Assembly (NCBI GenBank): GCA_009602725.1
Contig: WELB01000135.1
Location: 68,797 to 132,796 of the forward strand
DNA from: Spirogloea muscicola
Taxonomy: Eukaryota; Streptophyta; Zygnematophyceae; Spirogloeales; Spirogloeaceae
DNA length: 64,000 nt
Direction: 5' to 3'
The position numbers and the translations under genes are program-made. The notes below the pieces were generated by a model. The model was not told the origin of the DNA. It did not search any database and was given only the letters and a program-made list of their open reading frames with translations. Every line of letters begins with the position of its first letter. Positions within the stretch are counted from its first letter, which is position 1. Shown piece after piece: positions 1-11,346 of the stretch.

Positions 1-1284
1 CCTTCGTTTGCTTGCCAACGGTGCCGGTATGATTACATAAGCGTATCGTATCTACCGTTTGGGAATCCCAAACGGTGCCGGTATCTTTGCTACACCCCGT
101 GTACGTAAGTACGGTCCGAGGCCCCGGGCTTTGTACCACGTGCACGCGGCATCGTCCGCCAGTCGTTGTAATGAACCAGCCGTTTGGTTAAGCCACATGG
201 CTCTGTCGGCATTACATGACCGGCCATTTTGGACAAGTGGCCCGCCAGGTGGCGGGCTGGCTAGCTGAATAAGTGGCCCGCCCAGGTGCGGGCCCCGCCC
301 GTCCAGACATACCCCTCGCCAGGATCCACCCATTCAAGGGAGGATCTTTGGCCCGCCACAAGGCGGGCCATGGGACGAACCGCTCACACTTTTGGAGGGG
401 GGATGGCACGGGGAAGCACGAGGAGCCTCGGGGCTGAGGCTCGACAGGAGTTCGAACCAGGGAAGCCCAGGAGCAGCCTTGCCGCTGCTCGCCGCCGCAG
501 CCGCCGCCGCACTGCGCTACGGGGCCTGCTGCGTCGGCCTGCGCCTAGGAGGTGGAGTCGCCGCCGGACGGCGGCGCCACAGGGCCTGCCTTCCGCTGCG
601 CCTATGCGCTAGTGCTTTGCCTGTGTAGTGGGTTGGTCCCTAAACCCCCTACAGCCGAACTCAAGAAGGACTGCTCACCCTAACTGCGTGTGTAGGGCGA
701 GGTTCTTTACAGTCGTGCTGTCCAACAGGCGCTGCTTCGCTCGCGCGCGGTATCGTTTGGGAGGTGAACTCCAGCCGCCAGGCGCTGCTTCGCTCGCGCG
801 TGGCAGCGCCCGGCAGATCCGTCGCATCCCCTTGTCAGGCCCGCCACTCCGGGGGCGGACCTTGGGCGACCCTCGTCCCACCCTCGGGGGGAGGGGTGGC
901 AGGGGGAACGCTATCATTTGTAGGCCGAGGCCAGACTGAGGAGTCGGACTGGTGACGCCAAGATTGGCGCAGACCTTCTGCTGCCTGCTGCCGCAGCCGC
1001 CACAGCTCTGCTGCTGCCGCCTGCTGCCCAGCCCGTCGCCGCAGCTCGTCGCTGTGGGCCTCGCCGGCTTTTGTGACTATATGGCTGCGCCCCATGTGGG
1101 ACAGCGACTGGCCCTTCGTAAGTCACGGTCTTTGGGCGATGCCTCAATGTAGGACTTCCGCTACGCTATCTGCGCGTGTGTACGTTGGCGTTATTATGTG
1201 ATAGCGTTCTCCTAAACACCCTATGTCCGAACCCAAACCAGGACGTTCGACCCTGACTGTGTGTGCAGGAATTGGGACGTTACA
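1..1284 (+). mobile_element. LTR-C, 5' end cut by window, split by a solo LTR-B
   Basis: Aligned by eye to the reverse complement of 22710-21948, this LTR would begin about 10 bases before the window. It carries the family landmarks: the AACGGTGCCGGTA motif, two copies of a GCGCTGCTTCGCTCGCGCG block (about 730 and 782), a GGCCCGCC..GGGCGGACC region, the CTGCTGCCGC-rich tract (about 980-1050), and a terminal GGGACGTTACA. A solo LTR-B interrupts it at 167-711. No primer-binding site follows position 1284, so it is a solo LTR or an orphan end. Confidence 0.75.
167..711 (+). mobile_element. Solo LTR-B inserted in LTR-C, TSD GTCGT
   Basis: A 545-bp TG...CA unit (TGTAATGAACCAGCC ... GGTTCTTTACA) is flanked by GTCGT at 162-166 and 712-716. 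The related LTR-C at 21948-22710 has the uninterrupted target at about 22537-22546 (minus strand), which confirms both borders. No internal retroelement sequence remains, the expected product of recombination between the two LTRs of an element. Confidence 0.93.
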
Positions 1285-1934
1285 CCCCCCATCTCGGCTG
1301 ACCGGGCCCCTGATTAAGAAATCAGCACGGTGTCCTTTGAAATTCGGACCTAGGGGGTTTTGCAGACTACCCCCATAAAGAGTGAAACGCCAGCGCACAC
1401 AGCGCATGTATGCGCATGTAGCGCAGCGGAAGTCTTACTTTGAGGCACCGCCAGGAGGCGGCGACTCTACTGAGGGTCTGGCTTAGTAGCTGTCCCCAGA
1501 TGGGCGCAGCCATGGCACATACGGAGAGTCGGCGATGTCCGCAGAGGCGAGCTGCGGCGACGGGCTGGGCAGCAGACGGCGGTAGCAGAGCTGTGCCGGC
1601 GGCTGCAGCAGCAGGCAAGCAGGGCTGTGCTCTCGCTTGGCGTCACTGGTCCGACTGCTCAGTCTGGCCTCGGCCTACTACGTATAGCGTTCCATCTGCC
1701 AACCCTCCCCCGGAGGGTGTGACGAGGGTAGCCCAAAGGACCACCACTGGAGGGGCTTGCCCGATAATGATGATACGAATCCATGTCGTCATCCAGATGT
1801 CGACACCTGCAACGTCGTCAGTGGACGTGTCGACATCCGGCCCACCCGGAATGTCGACATCAGACTGTCGACATCCGCATCCGGGGCACTGGTCGCGGCA
1901 CCGTTTGGCACTCCCCAACAGCGGGGACGTTACA
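1285..1934 (-). mobile_element. LTR-C2, 3' LTR of a minus-strand chromovirus
   Basis: The right border reads GGACGTTACA and abuts the end of a minus-strand chromodomain region, so this is a 3' LTR. The left border is eroded (about 1285-1310) and was set by comparison with the copy ending at 19098. Four TGTCGACA-type palindromes lie at about 1798-1875. Confidence 0.72.
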
Positions 1935-2268
1935 TACCTCCTCACTTAGCTGTTTACGTGTTCGAGAACAAGGACACGGTATCAGAGGAGACGACCCGAG
2001 CTTATTGCTTTCAATGGGTGCGTCCAGTACTACGAAGCAAAGGAGTGATTTGCCCTGAGCATGATACTTAGGGAGAACGGACAGGCGATTGGCAAGATTG
2101 GCCAAAGGGTCCCACGATTTGTGTTCAGGCCTAATAGCCTGGCCAGTTCAAAAGACATTCTCGGGACTTAATATCGCCCACGGAGGTTGTCGCGGTGAGG
2201 AAAGATCTCCTCCACCTCATCCTCTCCCTCATCCGACAAGGGGAGTGGGGGCAGGACATGACCATCGG
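1935..2268 (-). pseudogene. Chromovirus pol 3' end (chromodomain) relic
   Basis: Read on the minus strand, this matches the region before the 3' LTR of the better copies: the CCTCCTCACTTAGCTG polypurine-tract complement, then frames related to the chromodomain tail, including an 'EEIFPHRDNLRGRY' stretch at about 2168-2210. Frameshifts break it. The same relic continues beyond LTR-D at 2969. Confidence 0.7.
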
Positions 2269-2968
2269 TGTAACGTGAGCGCCAAAAAATGTTGTCAACG
2301 CTTACAGGTCTTTTGGCCGTTAACCGCGTGCCGGACGGTACGAAACGCCCTGGCACTCGTGCTGTTGTCGTTCCGTTCAGGTTCGTCCGGGTGGCCTCGC
2401 ATGCTCCCGTCATGCTCGGCTCATGGCCCGGAAGGCCCCGGCGGCATGGTCGGCCGCGGCCGTGCTCGGCCATGCCCGGCCTCGTCCATGCTTGGCGGCA
2501 TGCTCTGCCGCAGCCATGCTCGGCGTCATGGCGCCTGCAGACAGCTCATGGTTCCCTCGTCAGGCACGCTCCTCGCTGGCGAGCCTTGGGGCGGACCTTA
2601 TGTACCCTGAAGGGGGGTTGACACGAAGAAGGACGAGAGTAGGGAGTAGAGAGAGACCCTACCGGGGTCGGGGACTCAGTGAAGCTCTGAGCTCTGAAAG
2701 AGGCGCAGCCCTGCTGCTGCCTGCTAATGTAGACCGCTGCCCCACGCGGCTCGTTGCCGTTCTTCTGTGGAGACCTGGCGGCGTTCCGCTAGATGCAAGT
2801 CTGCAGCGCGTGCCCAGGAGGTGGAGCTGCTGCCTGGCGGCAGCGCCACAGGCAAGTCTTCCGCTGTGCCGGAGTGCTTCCTCGTGGCGGGTGGTTGTCC
2901 CTGAGTCCCAAAGCACTCAATAAGGACGCATTCAGCTCCAACCTGCCTGTTGGGGACCGAACGCTGCA
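2269..2968 (+). mobile_element. Solo LTR-D, single copy in window
   Basis: A 700-bp TGTAACGTGAGCG ... ACGCTGCA unit interrupts the minus-strand chromovirus relic. It is flanked by ATCGG (2264-2268) and ATCCG (2969-2973), a 5-bp TSD with one mismatch. Removing it restores the sequence seen at about 13290-13320. It has a GGAGACC..GGCAGCGCCACAGGCAAGTCTTCCGCTG block like that of LTR-A and LTR-B, but its 5' half (CATGCTCGGC-rich, 2400-2530) is unlike the other families. Confidence 0.82.
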
Positions 2969-3208
2969 ATCCGTATGGAATGGCTCGAAGTGGGACACAT
3001 GAAATACTCTGTGGATTATCATTGTCCCGAAGTATCCAGCTCATATGCAACCTTGCCGACCAGGCGCACAACACGAAAGGGTCCAACCCACTTTGGCAGC
3101 AACTTAGGCGTACCTACAGTTCGCATGGAGAGATGCTTTGTGCTTGATAGCACTTAAGCACCCACTCGGATTATACTGCTTCATGACGACGTCGATCAGC
3201 ATGCTGCT
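2969..3208 (-). pseudogene. Integrase C-terminus relic
   Basis: This is the minus-strand continuation of the relic at 1935-2268. The frame contains 'RVFHVSHFEPFHTDCSV', the counterpart of the 'KVFHVSQLEPIHSDGRV' stretch just after the integrase core in the better copies. Solo LTR-B at 3209 cuts it. Confidence 0.72.
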
Positions 3209-3755
3209 TGTAATGAAACAGCCGTCTGGTTAAGCCACATGGCTCTGTTGGCATTACATGACTGACTATTTGGGCCAGGTGACCCGCCAGCTGGCGGGCT
3301 GGCTGGCCGGGCAAGTGACCCGCCCGGGTGCGGGCCCCGCCCGTCCCGACTTACCCCTCGCCAGGATCTGCCCGTGCAAGGGAGGATCTTTGGGCCCGCC
3401 GCAAGGCGGGCCTTGGGGCGACCCGCTCACACCCCTGGAGGGGGGGTGGCACGGGGGAGCACTGAGGAGCCTTAGGGGCTGCGGCTCATTAATCAGCTCG
3501 AGCCCGGGAAGCCCAGGAGCAGCCTTGCCGCTGCACGCCGCCGCAGCCGCCGCCGAACTCTGCTGCGGGGCCTGCTGCGCGGGCCTGCGCCCAGGAGGTG
3601 GAGTCGCCGCCGGACGGCGGCGCCACAGGGCCTGTCTTCCGCTGCGCTATGCGCTAGTGCCTCCTAGTGAAGTGGGTTGGCCCCTAAACCCCCTATGCTC
3701 GAACCCAATAAGGACTGTTCTCTCTAACTGCGTGTGTATGGCGAGGTTCCTTACA
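3209..3755 (+). mobile_element. Solo LTR-B in minus-strand pol relic
   Basis: A 547-bp TGTAATGAAACAG ... GGTTCCTTACA unit. The flanks are CTGCT (3204-3208) and CTGAC (3756-3760), an imperfect duplication. The flanks rejoin into the integrase-end sequence seen at about 13530-13570, so it is an insertion. Confidence 0.85.
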
Positions 3756-5555
3756 CTGACTGCTTCTGTCGTTGCTGGCGCATCTCCAAGCATTGCCTAG
3801 CCCTCCGATGAGCTTCCAGGAGGTTACCAGTAAGAGTCACTGCGGCTGGCACACGTTCCGGCCTCCCCGCCTGTAAAGGTGCTCAGGAATGCTGGCCGCT
3901 GATTGAGAAAGAAGGGTGTCTTTCTGGTGGATCCATAGAAGGCGTTGTTCACAGCGTACTCCTCCGCTGGAGCAAGATACTCATCCCAGTCACTTTGGCT
4001 GGGGTTTACAGAATGCCGTTACATGTCCTCCAAAACCCGACTAAATGTTTCCGTCTGACCATCTATTTTAGGGTGGAAAGCAGTGGACATGGTTTGCTGG
4101 GTGCCAATCAGCCTGCACACTTCTTTCCAGAAGTGTCCCGTGAAGCGAGGGTCGCGGTCAGACACGATTCGCTCGAAAATTCCTTGCAGTTTCTAGATGC
4201 TGACCGCTATTGAGAAAGAAGGGTGTCTTTTTGGTGGATCCATGGAAGTCGTTGTTCACAGCGTACTCTGCTGGAGCAAGATACTCATTCCAGTCACTTT
4301 GGCTGGGGTTTACAAAATGCCGATACATGAACTCCAAAACCCGATTAATTGTTTCCGTCTGACTATCTGTTCGAGGGTGGAAAGCCGTGGACATGGTTTG
4401 CTGGATGCCAATCAGCCTGCACACTTCTTTCTAGGAGTGTCTCGTGAAGCGAGGGTCGCGGTCAGACACGATTCGCTTGAAAATACCGTGCAGTTTCCAT
4501 ACTCGATCCACCAATAAACCAGCAGATTCCTTTGCTGACACCTTTGTGGTCGTAGGCAGAATGTGCGTTATTTACTCAGACGAGCCACAAATTCGACATG
4601 GTGTCGTAGCCGTTCTGCGTCATTGGAAACTGGTTACAAATTTCACACGGACATCAGACCAGTTCCTCGGAGGAATCTCCGACGGTTGGAGCAATCCAGC
4701 AGGCTTACGAGAGCGTAGCTTTACTGCGCTGGCAGGCGGCACAACTTTCATAAAAACTCCACTTGGACTCCACTTTGCAGTCCGGCCACCAGAAGAGACG
4801 CTGGACAACTTTCTTTCGTCTTTCTCATTTTAAATGACCATTATGCGGAGGCTCATGCAATTCTTGCACGATACTGCTGCGCAAGGTGCTGCAGTCAGGG
4901 ACTACAATAGCCTCACCTCGCCACCAGAAGCCTCGGTCATTCACTAGAGTGCGTGGATTGTTTTCACTTGCAGACCATGGGTCTGTGCCATACCCAGCAC
5001 GAATACGCACATACATCTTAGAGAGGTCGACGGTGGATTGCCGAGCAGCTCCACGAGTAGGCCGCACGTCGGCGGTCTGAATCCCTGAAGCGTAAAAGAC
5101 ACCCGCCACATCAATGTGCGGCTTACTGGGTCCGCAACAATCATCCTTCCAGGGTGGTACACCCTCTGAAAACGGAATGTGGCCATGCGCTCAGTCCACC
5201 GTGCTTGACACCTGCTCAATTGCTCTTGGGTGTGAAAGTAGGTAATTGGGCAATGATCCGTTACAATCATACTTTCAACACCCTCGAGATAGCATCGCCA
5301 CACACGTTGGGCGTGCACAGCAGCAAGGAGCTCTTGCTCCCCCGTAGTCTAACGCTCTGCAGGACGAAGCAGGCGACTTTCAAATGCTACGGGGTGACCC
5401 TCCTGCATGAGAACGGCACCAATGCTGATCAAAGAGGCGTCACATACTATTTTGAATGGCACGCCTTCTCGAGGCAAAGATGCACCAGGACCATTCTATT
5501 TCCCCAGATGCCCCCTGAGATTCAGACGTCCCCACCCAGCTGACGTCCTTACGAA
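3756..5555 (-). pseudogene. Chromovirus pol relic: integrase, RNase H, RT end
   Basis: Minus-strand frames contain, from high to low coordinate, the RT/RNase H link ('LIRKDVSWV', about 5540), RNase H ('TDHCPITYFHTQEQLSRCQARW', about 5250), the integrase zinc-binding region ('LHEPPHNGHLK', about 4830) and the integrase core ('CRLIGIQQTMSTAFHPRTDSQTE', about 4360). Each is broken by stops and frameshifts. The core contains a 0.3-kb tandem duplication (annotated separately). At about 5555 the orientation flips to the next relic. Confidence 0.8.
3891..4498 (-). repeat. Tandem duplication of integrase-core segment
   Basis: About 3891-4197 and 4198-4498 are two diverged copies of the same segment. 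Both hold AGAAAGAAGGGTGTCTTT, GGTGGATCCAT, AGCAAGATACTCAT, CAGTGGACATGG/CCGTGGACATGG and GAAGCGAGGGTCGCGGTCAG in the same order. The unit is about 0.3 kb and covers the DDE catalytic segment read on the minus strand. The other chromovirus copies have it once. Confidence 0.85.
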
Positions 5556-7801
5556 TGAGCGTACTCACCTTGCGATGCCTACGGAATAACGTGTAAGGAC
5601 AAGACCATGTACGGCCCTTTGTCCTGCCCAAGTACGGAAGCCCATATGCGGAATGGTGAAGATTGCGCCATTGGTCCAGCGATGTACCTGAGTGCACGGT
5701 GCACTTGAGTGTAAGCCGCCGGCATATGATTGATGCCTTCAGCGGACTAGTGCAGTTTGTGTACTCTGAGAGAATGCTCGTCTCTGCCTTTGGTTGACAA
5801 AAGGGTTGACCTGTATGGCATTGCTTTGACCAGCACCCTGGCAAGCTGAGCCGGAAAGCTGTACTTGAAGACGTACTCTCACATGCATCCAGCTTTGCTG
5901 AGTATCTCATTGTGATGATGCGCACAGAGTCTCCCCCTGACTCTGTTGTGAGCGTTGTATTCTCACATGGTGTGACTCTTGACAATTACCGTGCGGTGCA
6001 CCCATCCTCTTCGTTGTGGAGTAGGCTGAATCTTTGGATGTGCATCGAGTACAAGCTCTGAACGAGCTCACTGTCGAGATAGCATGCCATTTGCTTAGCA
6101 TTGACGATCTGTAACATCGTCTTGCGGGAGCTCATGTGTGTAGCTCCCCCCGCTTTGCAAAGTGGTGATGACCATTTTCGTCTGACACCTGAGGAAGTCC
6201 CGTTTGGCTTGTTGTAGGCCGCTCGGCTACTTCTGCTGCAAAATGCTCCGTTTTGGTTTCACCAAAAGCACTTGCCACGTGTCAGGTTGTGACGATGAGG
6301 TCTTTGGCCCCCTAAGGTGTGACTTTGTGCTGGTTCAAGTAAAAGGTAGACTGGTGTTCTGTAAAACGCCTGAGGTTTACGCACCGCACCTGCAGCATGT
6401 ACTGCAATTGCCGAGTGCAAACCGGATGCCAATTATGTGTATAACCAGCCGGAACCTTTATAGGGCAAAGACGGGGTTCGTGTCAACCCCACGAAGTAGT
6501 AAAGGACTGTAATCGTCAATGTGCCACGGAATGTACCACAGTTGCGTTCCTTCTTGGAATTCGCAAACCCCTTCCGTAAGTTTCTGTGAGAATACGGAAG
6601 TATGGCATCTCCTCTTAGAAGCTCACTCGTAAGGACGTCAGCTGGGTGTGGACGTCCAAATGCCAGAGCGCATTTGAAGATATGAAAACGGGTCCTGGTG
6701 CACCCACCCGTTTTGGCCTTGCCTCGAAAAGGCTAGCCATTTCAGTAGTGACGCCTATTTGATCGACACTCGTGCCGTTCTCTTGCAGGAGGGTCACCCT
6801 GTAGCATTTGAAGGTAGCCTGCCTTGTCCTGCAGAGCGCAATTTCGCTATGGGAGAGCAAGAGCTCCTTGCTGTTGTGCACGCCATACTTGTGGGGGTCT
6901 GCTGTCTCGTGGGTGTTGCATGTACGGTTGTATCGGGTCATTGACCGTTGACCTACTATCGCACACAACAGCAATCGAGCAGGCGTCAAGCACAATGAGC
7001 TAAGTGCTTGGCCACATTCCGTTTCCAGTGATTGTACCGCTCTGGAAGTATAAATGTTGCGGATTCGGTTAGCCTAACGTGTTAGGGACTGCTGTGGCGG
7101 CTGTCTTGCACGCTTCAAGGGTTCAGACCGCAGACGTGCGGCCTAGTCGTGGATCTGCTCGGCAGTCTACCGCCAACCTCTCTGAGCTGAATGTGCGTTT
7201 TCGTGATGGGTATGGCACAGACCCATGGTTTGCAGATGAAACCAATACACGCACACTAGTAAATGATCAAGGCTTTCTATGGCGAGGTGACGCCATTGTA
7301 GTCCCTGACTGCAGTGCCTTGCGCAGCAGTATCTTGCAAGAACTGCATGAGCCTCAGTACAGTGGTCACTTGGGTATGGGAAAGACAAAGAAAGCTGTCC
7401 GGCTTCTCTTTTGGTGGCTAGACTTGAAAGTCCAAGCAAAGTCTTTTAGAAAACTTGTGCCACCTGCCAGCGCAGTAAGGCACGCTCTCATAAGCCTGCC
7501 GTACTACTCTACCCGTTGGAGATTTTTCCGAGGGACTGGTCTGATGTGGATTCATCACCCAGTTGCCAATGACGCGGAACGGCTGTGACGTCATCGTCGT
7601 ATTTGTGGATCGTTTGAGTGAAATGGCGTATTGAAATGGCCAATGTGAAATGGCCATTGTCGCGCCGTTCCCGGTAAGTACCTTGCCAAGGGGCATTCCC
7701 CTTTGCGTCGTAGTACCGCACACCCCCGTCGAACGTAACCTCTTCAGGTTCGTAGTGTCATGTCCTTGTTCCCAAGGACGTGAACATCTAAGTGGGAGGA
7801 A
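5556..7801 (+). pseudogene. Plus-strand LTR-A chromovirus pol relic
   Basis: Reading rightwards: a protease/RT linker (5556-6140), a decayed RT ('FGFTK', 'FGPLRCDFVLV', 6200-6512), RNase H ('DTRAVLLQEGHPVAFEGS', 6759-6944), and an integrase N-terminal region in a 169-codon open stretch (7079-7588) with 'LHEPQYSGHLGMGKTKKAV'. At about 7625 the sequence jumps to the far 3' end of the chromodomain region, so the integrase core and most of the chromodomain (about 1 kb) are deleted. The relic matches 12984-16000 in reverse complement and ends at the PPT GTGGGAGGAA before LTR-A. Confidence 0.82.
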
Positions 7802-8685
7802 TGTAACGTCCCCGCCGTTACGGGACGCTTAACTCCGAGTTAAGCGCAAGCGTGTAATCACTGACGCGCACGTGCCTGACGCGTGCGACGCGCGTGCGAC
7901 GCGCGAGCGACTCGCGCAAGGTGTCGCGCGGTGTGACGCGCCTGCTGACGACGTGACGTGCAGGCGCGCCGCCTCCAGCAGAGGTGGCCAATCCTGGACT
8001 TCCGCAGAGAAGCTCCTCGGCATATTCTGGTATCTGCCGACACACTCATAGTGACGTGTATGTGACGCGTGTGGCGCGCCCATGACGCCGCGCCACACCC
8101 GCGACGCACTGGCGGCGCCGCAAGCCGGCGCCGCAGGATGGCCGCCATTGGCCGCCACTGGCCGCCGCTTCCAGGAGGAAGCCGCGTGGCCTTGCCACGT
8201 ACTAGGTTCCCCTTGTCGGGCCCGCCTTCTCGAAGGTGGGCCCTGAGACGAACCTCCCAGAGACCTCTGGGGAGGGTGGCACATGAAGCACTACAAGTAG
8301 GGCTGAGACGAGGCTCAGGGTAATCGGTCCAAGTCAGTGAAGCCCACGCGAGAGAGAGGCGCGCAGCCCTGCTGCCGCCTGCTGCCGCAGCTCGTCCACG
8401 CAGGCCTGCTGCTGCCTGCTGCTGCAGCCCGACGCCGCAAACCGTCGCTGCGGATCTTCATCGGCTCTCCTGTAAGTAGACTGTGGCTGCTCCTACTGGG
8501 GACAGTTGCTGGCCCGTACCTGAGAGGTGAGTCGCCGCCTGTCGGCGGCGCCTCAGGGCAAAGTATTCCGCTGCGTAGTTCACGTGGTGCTTCTCTGTGT
8601 TGGGGGTTTGTCTCTAAACCCCAGCGACCGAAATCAACAAGGACTTACTGACCCCTGACTGTGCTCTTAAGGGTCAGGTTCGTCA
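7802..8685 (+). mobile_element. LTR-A, 3' LTR of the preceding relic
   Basis: It begins TGTAACGTCCCCGCCGTTAC directly after the polypurine tract and ends GGTTCGTCA(CA). It carries the GTAACG/CGTTAC and CGCTTAACT/AGTTAAGCG dyads, the CpG-rich GACGCG tract, the GGGCCCGCC..GGTGGGCCC inverted repeat and the CTGCTGCCGC region. There is no primer-binding site at its right border. Confidence 0.88.
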
Positions 8686-11146
8686 CAGGAAGTGTCCAAG
8701 CGGCGTATGGAGCGCCGACTTCGGAACATCGGCAGGCGTGATTCGAATGTGGGGATACCCACTTGCCAGGTCCAGGAGCTAAACACAGTAGCCCCTGCAA
8801 GCCAATCGAACACATCATCGATTCGAGGGAATGGGTATCGGTTCTTGGTGGTAAGCTTATTCAAAGCCCGATAATCAATGCACATCCGTAGAGTGCCAGA
8901 TCATGTCTGCGACCGCAACTCCCGCTGAGATTAAGGCAGTTACTGCAGCAGCCTATGCAACGTTGCGCTCACCGGAGCCGCAACATCGAGTCTTCCTGGA
9001 GGTGCTCCCACTGGAATCGGAATGATGCCATACATTCAGCCCTCCGCGCTTGCCGCTCGTCGCTTGATGTTGAGGGTGGTGTTACATCATCGGGCAATGA
9101 TTCGTGACTACTGTGAAGTCCACACCTTCCAGGTAGCAACCAAAGTCGTATGGCTTGCACCACAGCCAGCAGCTCTTGTTTTAAGCGCCTTCTGGCTCAA
9201 TGGACCTTGTCCACTCTTTCTAGGCTGGCCGTTCCCAGCCCCTACCTTCTATGAAATAGCCGCTTCTTTTTCTTGCTCACCCATAGTGTGATTCGCTCTG
9301 CGAGGATCAGCAGGCGACGCGAACTTGCAAGAGCACAGCACCAATGCCGGTCAAAGAGGCGTCACAAAACAGCTCATACGGCTCGCCATCTCGAGGAAAG
9401 GCTGAAACAGGCGGAGATGTAAGTGGCTGTTGGACATCCTCGACCACTCCCAGGGTGCGTCCTTACGAGTGAGCCGCGTAAGAGGAAGTGCGAAATTCCC
9501 ATTTTCGGACAATAATTTTCGGAAGTGATTCACTAATTCCGAAAAGGATCGCAGCTCAGGCACATTTTGTGGCACAGCCAACTCCGTACGACCGAAGTCG
9601 TCTTGTGGTTGACGCATATCCCGTCTTTGCCCACGTGACACAGGGTATCAATTAGTGACAGTGAGGTTGCCCAGAGCTCGATCATCTATGCACATCCGAA
9701 GACTGCCTTCTTTCTTTGTCACGAAGAGGATCGGTGTACCGTACGGCGACTGCGAAGGCTCTACATAATCCTTCCTGAGCAAATTCCTCCACTTGCCTTT
9801 GCGTCTCTCAACATTCAAGATTACTTAGTCGGTCATCGGTCTGTACGGCAGCGCCGCGCCTGGTATCATCGGATTGGTATGAGCCACACCTCGGTGAGGA
9901 GGTAAACGTCCGGGAAAGCTTCGGATTTCACACCCGAGTACTCCTCCATCAACCTATCAAGATTTCCGCCCTGTGAGGATACAGCGCTCACGTACGAGTC
10001 GGGGGCAGACTCGTCACAAGAAGTAATATCGACACAAGGTTCGCTGATTCAACCGCGTGCTTGTGCGGCAGCTTCGTCTTTTGCGTGGTGGACAGCAGAG
10101 TTGGAGTCTCATCTGCCCGAGGCGGTTTACAGGTCTGCTCATTGCAAAGGACAAGGCGCCGAGTGCCACGTGTACAGTGCACGTATGACGTGTGAAGTCA
10201 AGCATGCACATGTGGCACCAAGCCAATCACCACCCCAAAGCATATCCAAATTCCCAGGCACTTCTGGCATAAGAAGACCAGTCGGCGTTGTCTCTCGGGG
10301 ACCTGCCACAAACCGAGCACATCGGTGGGTTGGCCATGTCGAATGTCACGCGCTCCAAGGCAGTGAGTTCCAAGCTATGGCAACCGATTAATTTCTCATC
10401 GACAAAGGACACTGCGGTCCCTAAGTCCATGAGGATGATAGCCGGTGGTGCATCAGCAACCAGCCCACCAACAGGCATCGTACGTACCACTTGTACAGTA
10501 CTAAGAACTGGGGTGTGGGCGACATAGACCAGCAGTCTTGCTGGGCGCGGCCTCTCCTGAGTTCATCACCGCTGAGCAATAGGAGCTGGCGTCCGCAACA
10601 GCCGAGCACAGCAGCGACTGCCCACGCGGAGGTCGATGGACACGTTGCGCCTGCAAGGCACAATTCGGAACACCATGTCTTCAGGCCGCGACGAGAAGGC
10701 CAACTCAGCTACATTTTCGCTGCTCCGAGTCGCCACCGAATGCAACCAAATGGTATTTTGCCACATTTCTCGAGCACCCAGCGAAAATGAAGGTCGGCCC
10801 CACAGTATGCCTCGCTTTCGTCCGAGCTGCCAGAGCTCGGTGAGAATGCACGCCCGCCTCAGCAGGAGAGCGCGTGACCGATGGGTGACACAAGCAAAGT
10901 TGTAAGCTTGCGCACGAACGCAACCATCGATAAAAATACCATAATGTCTCCGTCTTGATTGGATCCACGCCAGCCCCAAGCTTGCGTGTATGAACCTAAT
11001 CAGACACAGCGGCCAAAGAGCGCGAGGAGAACTCCCATGTGTTGCACATCTTGGGAGTGGAGCTTTTTCACGGAGCTCCACCAGTGGAGAGCTCGCCAGC
11101 GAGGAATGCAGCGTCAAGACTCTTGCCTCCTCGGTCGTGCCGCATA
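8686..11146 (-). pseudogene. Decayed minus-strand chromovirus relic
   Basis: Minus-strand landmarks: an RT start ('[20 protein letters not shown]', 8820-8885), an RNase H end (9020-9100), an RT/RNase H link ('LPLTRLTRKDAPWEW', about 9460), a second RT start (9690-9760), a protease ('IILMDLGTAVSFVDEKL', about 10390-10440, with Asp-Leu-Gly in place of the usual Asp-Thr/Ser-Gly) and the pre-protease module (about 10560-10800). Two RT starts on one strand mean at least two relics are joined here. No frame stays open. Confidence 0.7.
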
Positions 11147-11346
11147 GTGTCTAAAAATAGACCCCGCCCTTTGGGAATGCCAAGCGGTGCCGCGACCATT
11201 GCGCCGGATGTCGACATCTGCTGTCGATGTTGCGGGTGACGACATCTGGATGACGACATGGATTCGTATCCCCATTGTCGGGCAAGCCCCTCCAGTGGTG
11301 GTCCTTTGGGCTACCCTCGTCACACCCTCCGGGAGAGGAGGCAGAC

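Noticed and set aside
1-3800. Many long overlapping ORFs of 80-200 codons on both strands in GC-rich tracts
   Set aside because: They lie in LTRs, repeat with each LTR copy, are rich in Ala, Arg and Pro, and begin or end at LTR borders. They are stop-poor composition artefacts.
7850-7930. CRISPR-like short repeats (GACGCGT/GCGACGCGC) in LTR-A
   Set aside because: The units are short, irregular and adjoining, without unique spacers, and they recur in every LTR-A copy as part of the LTR.
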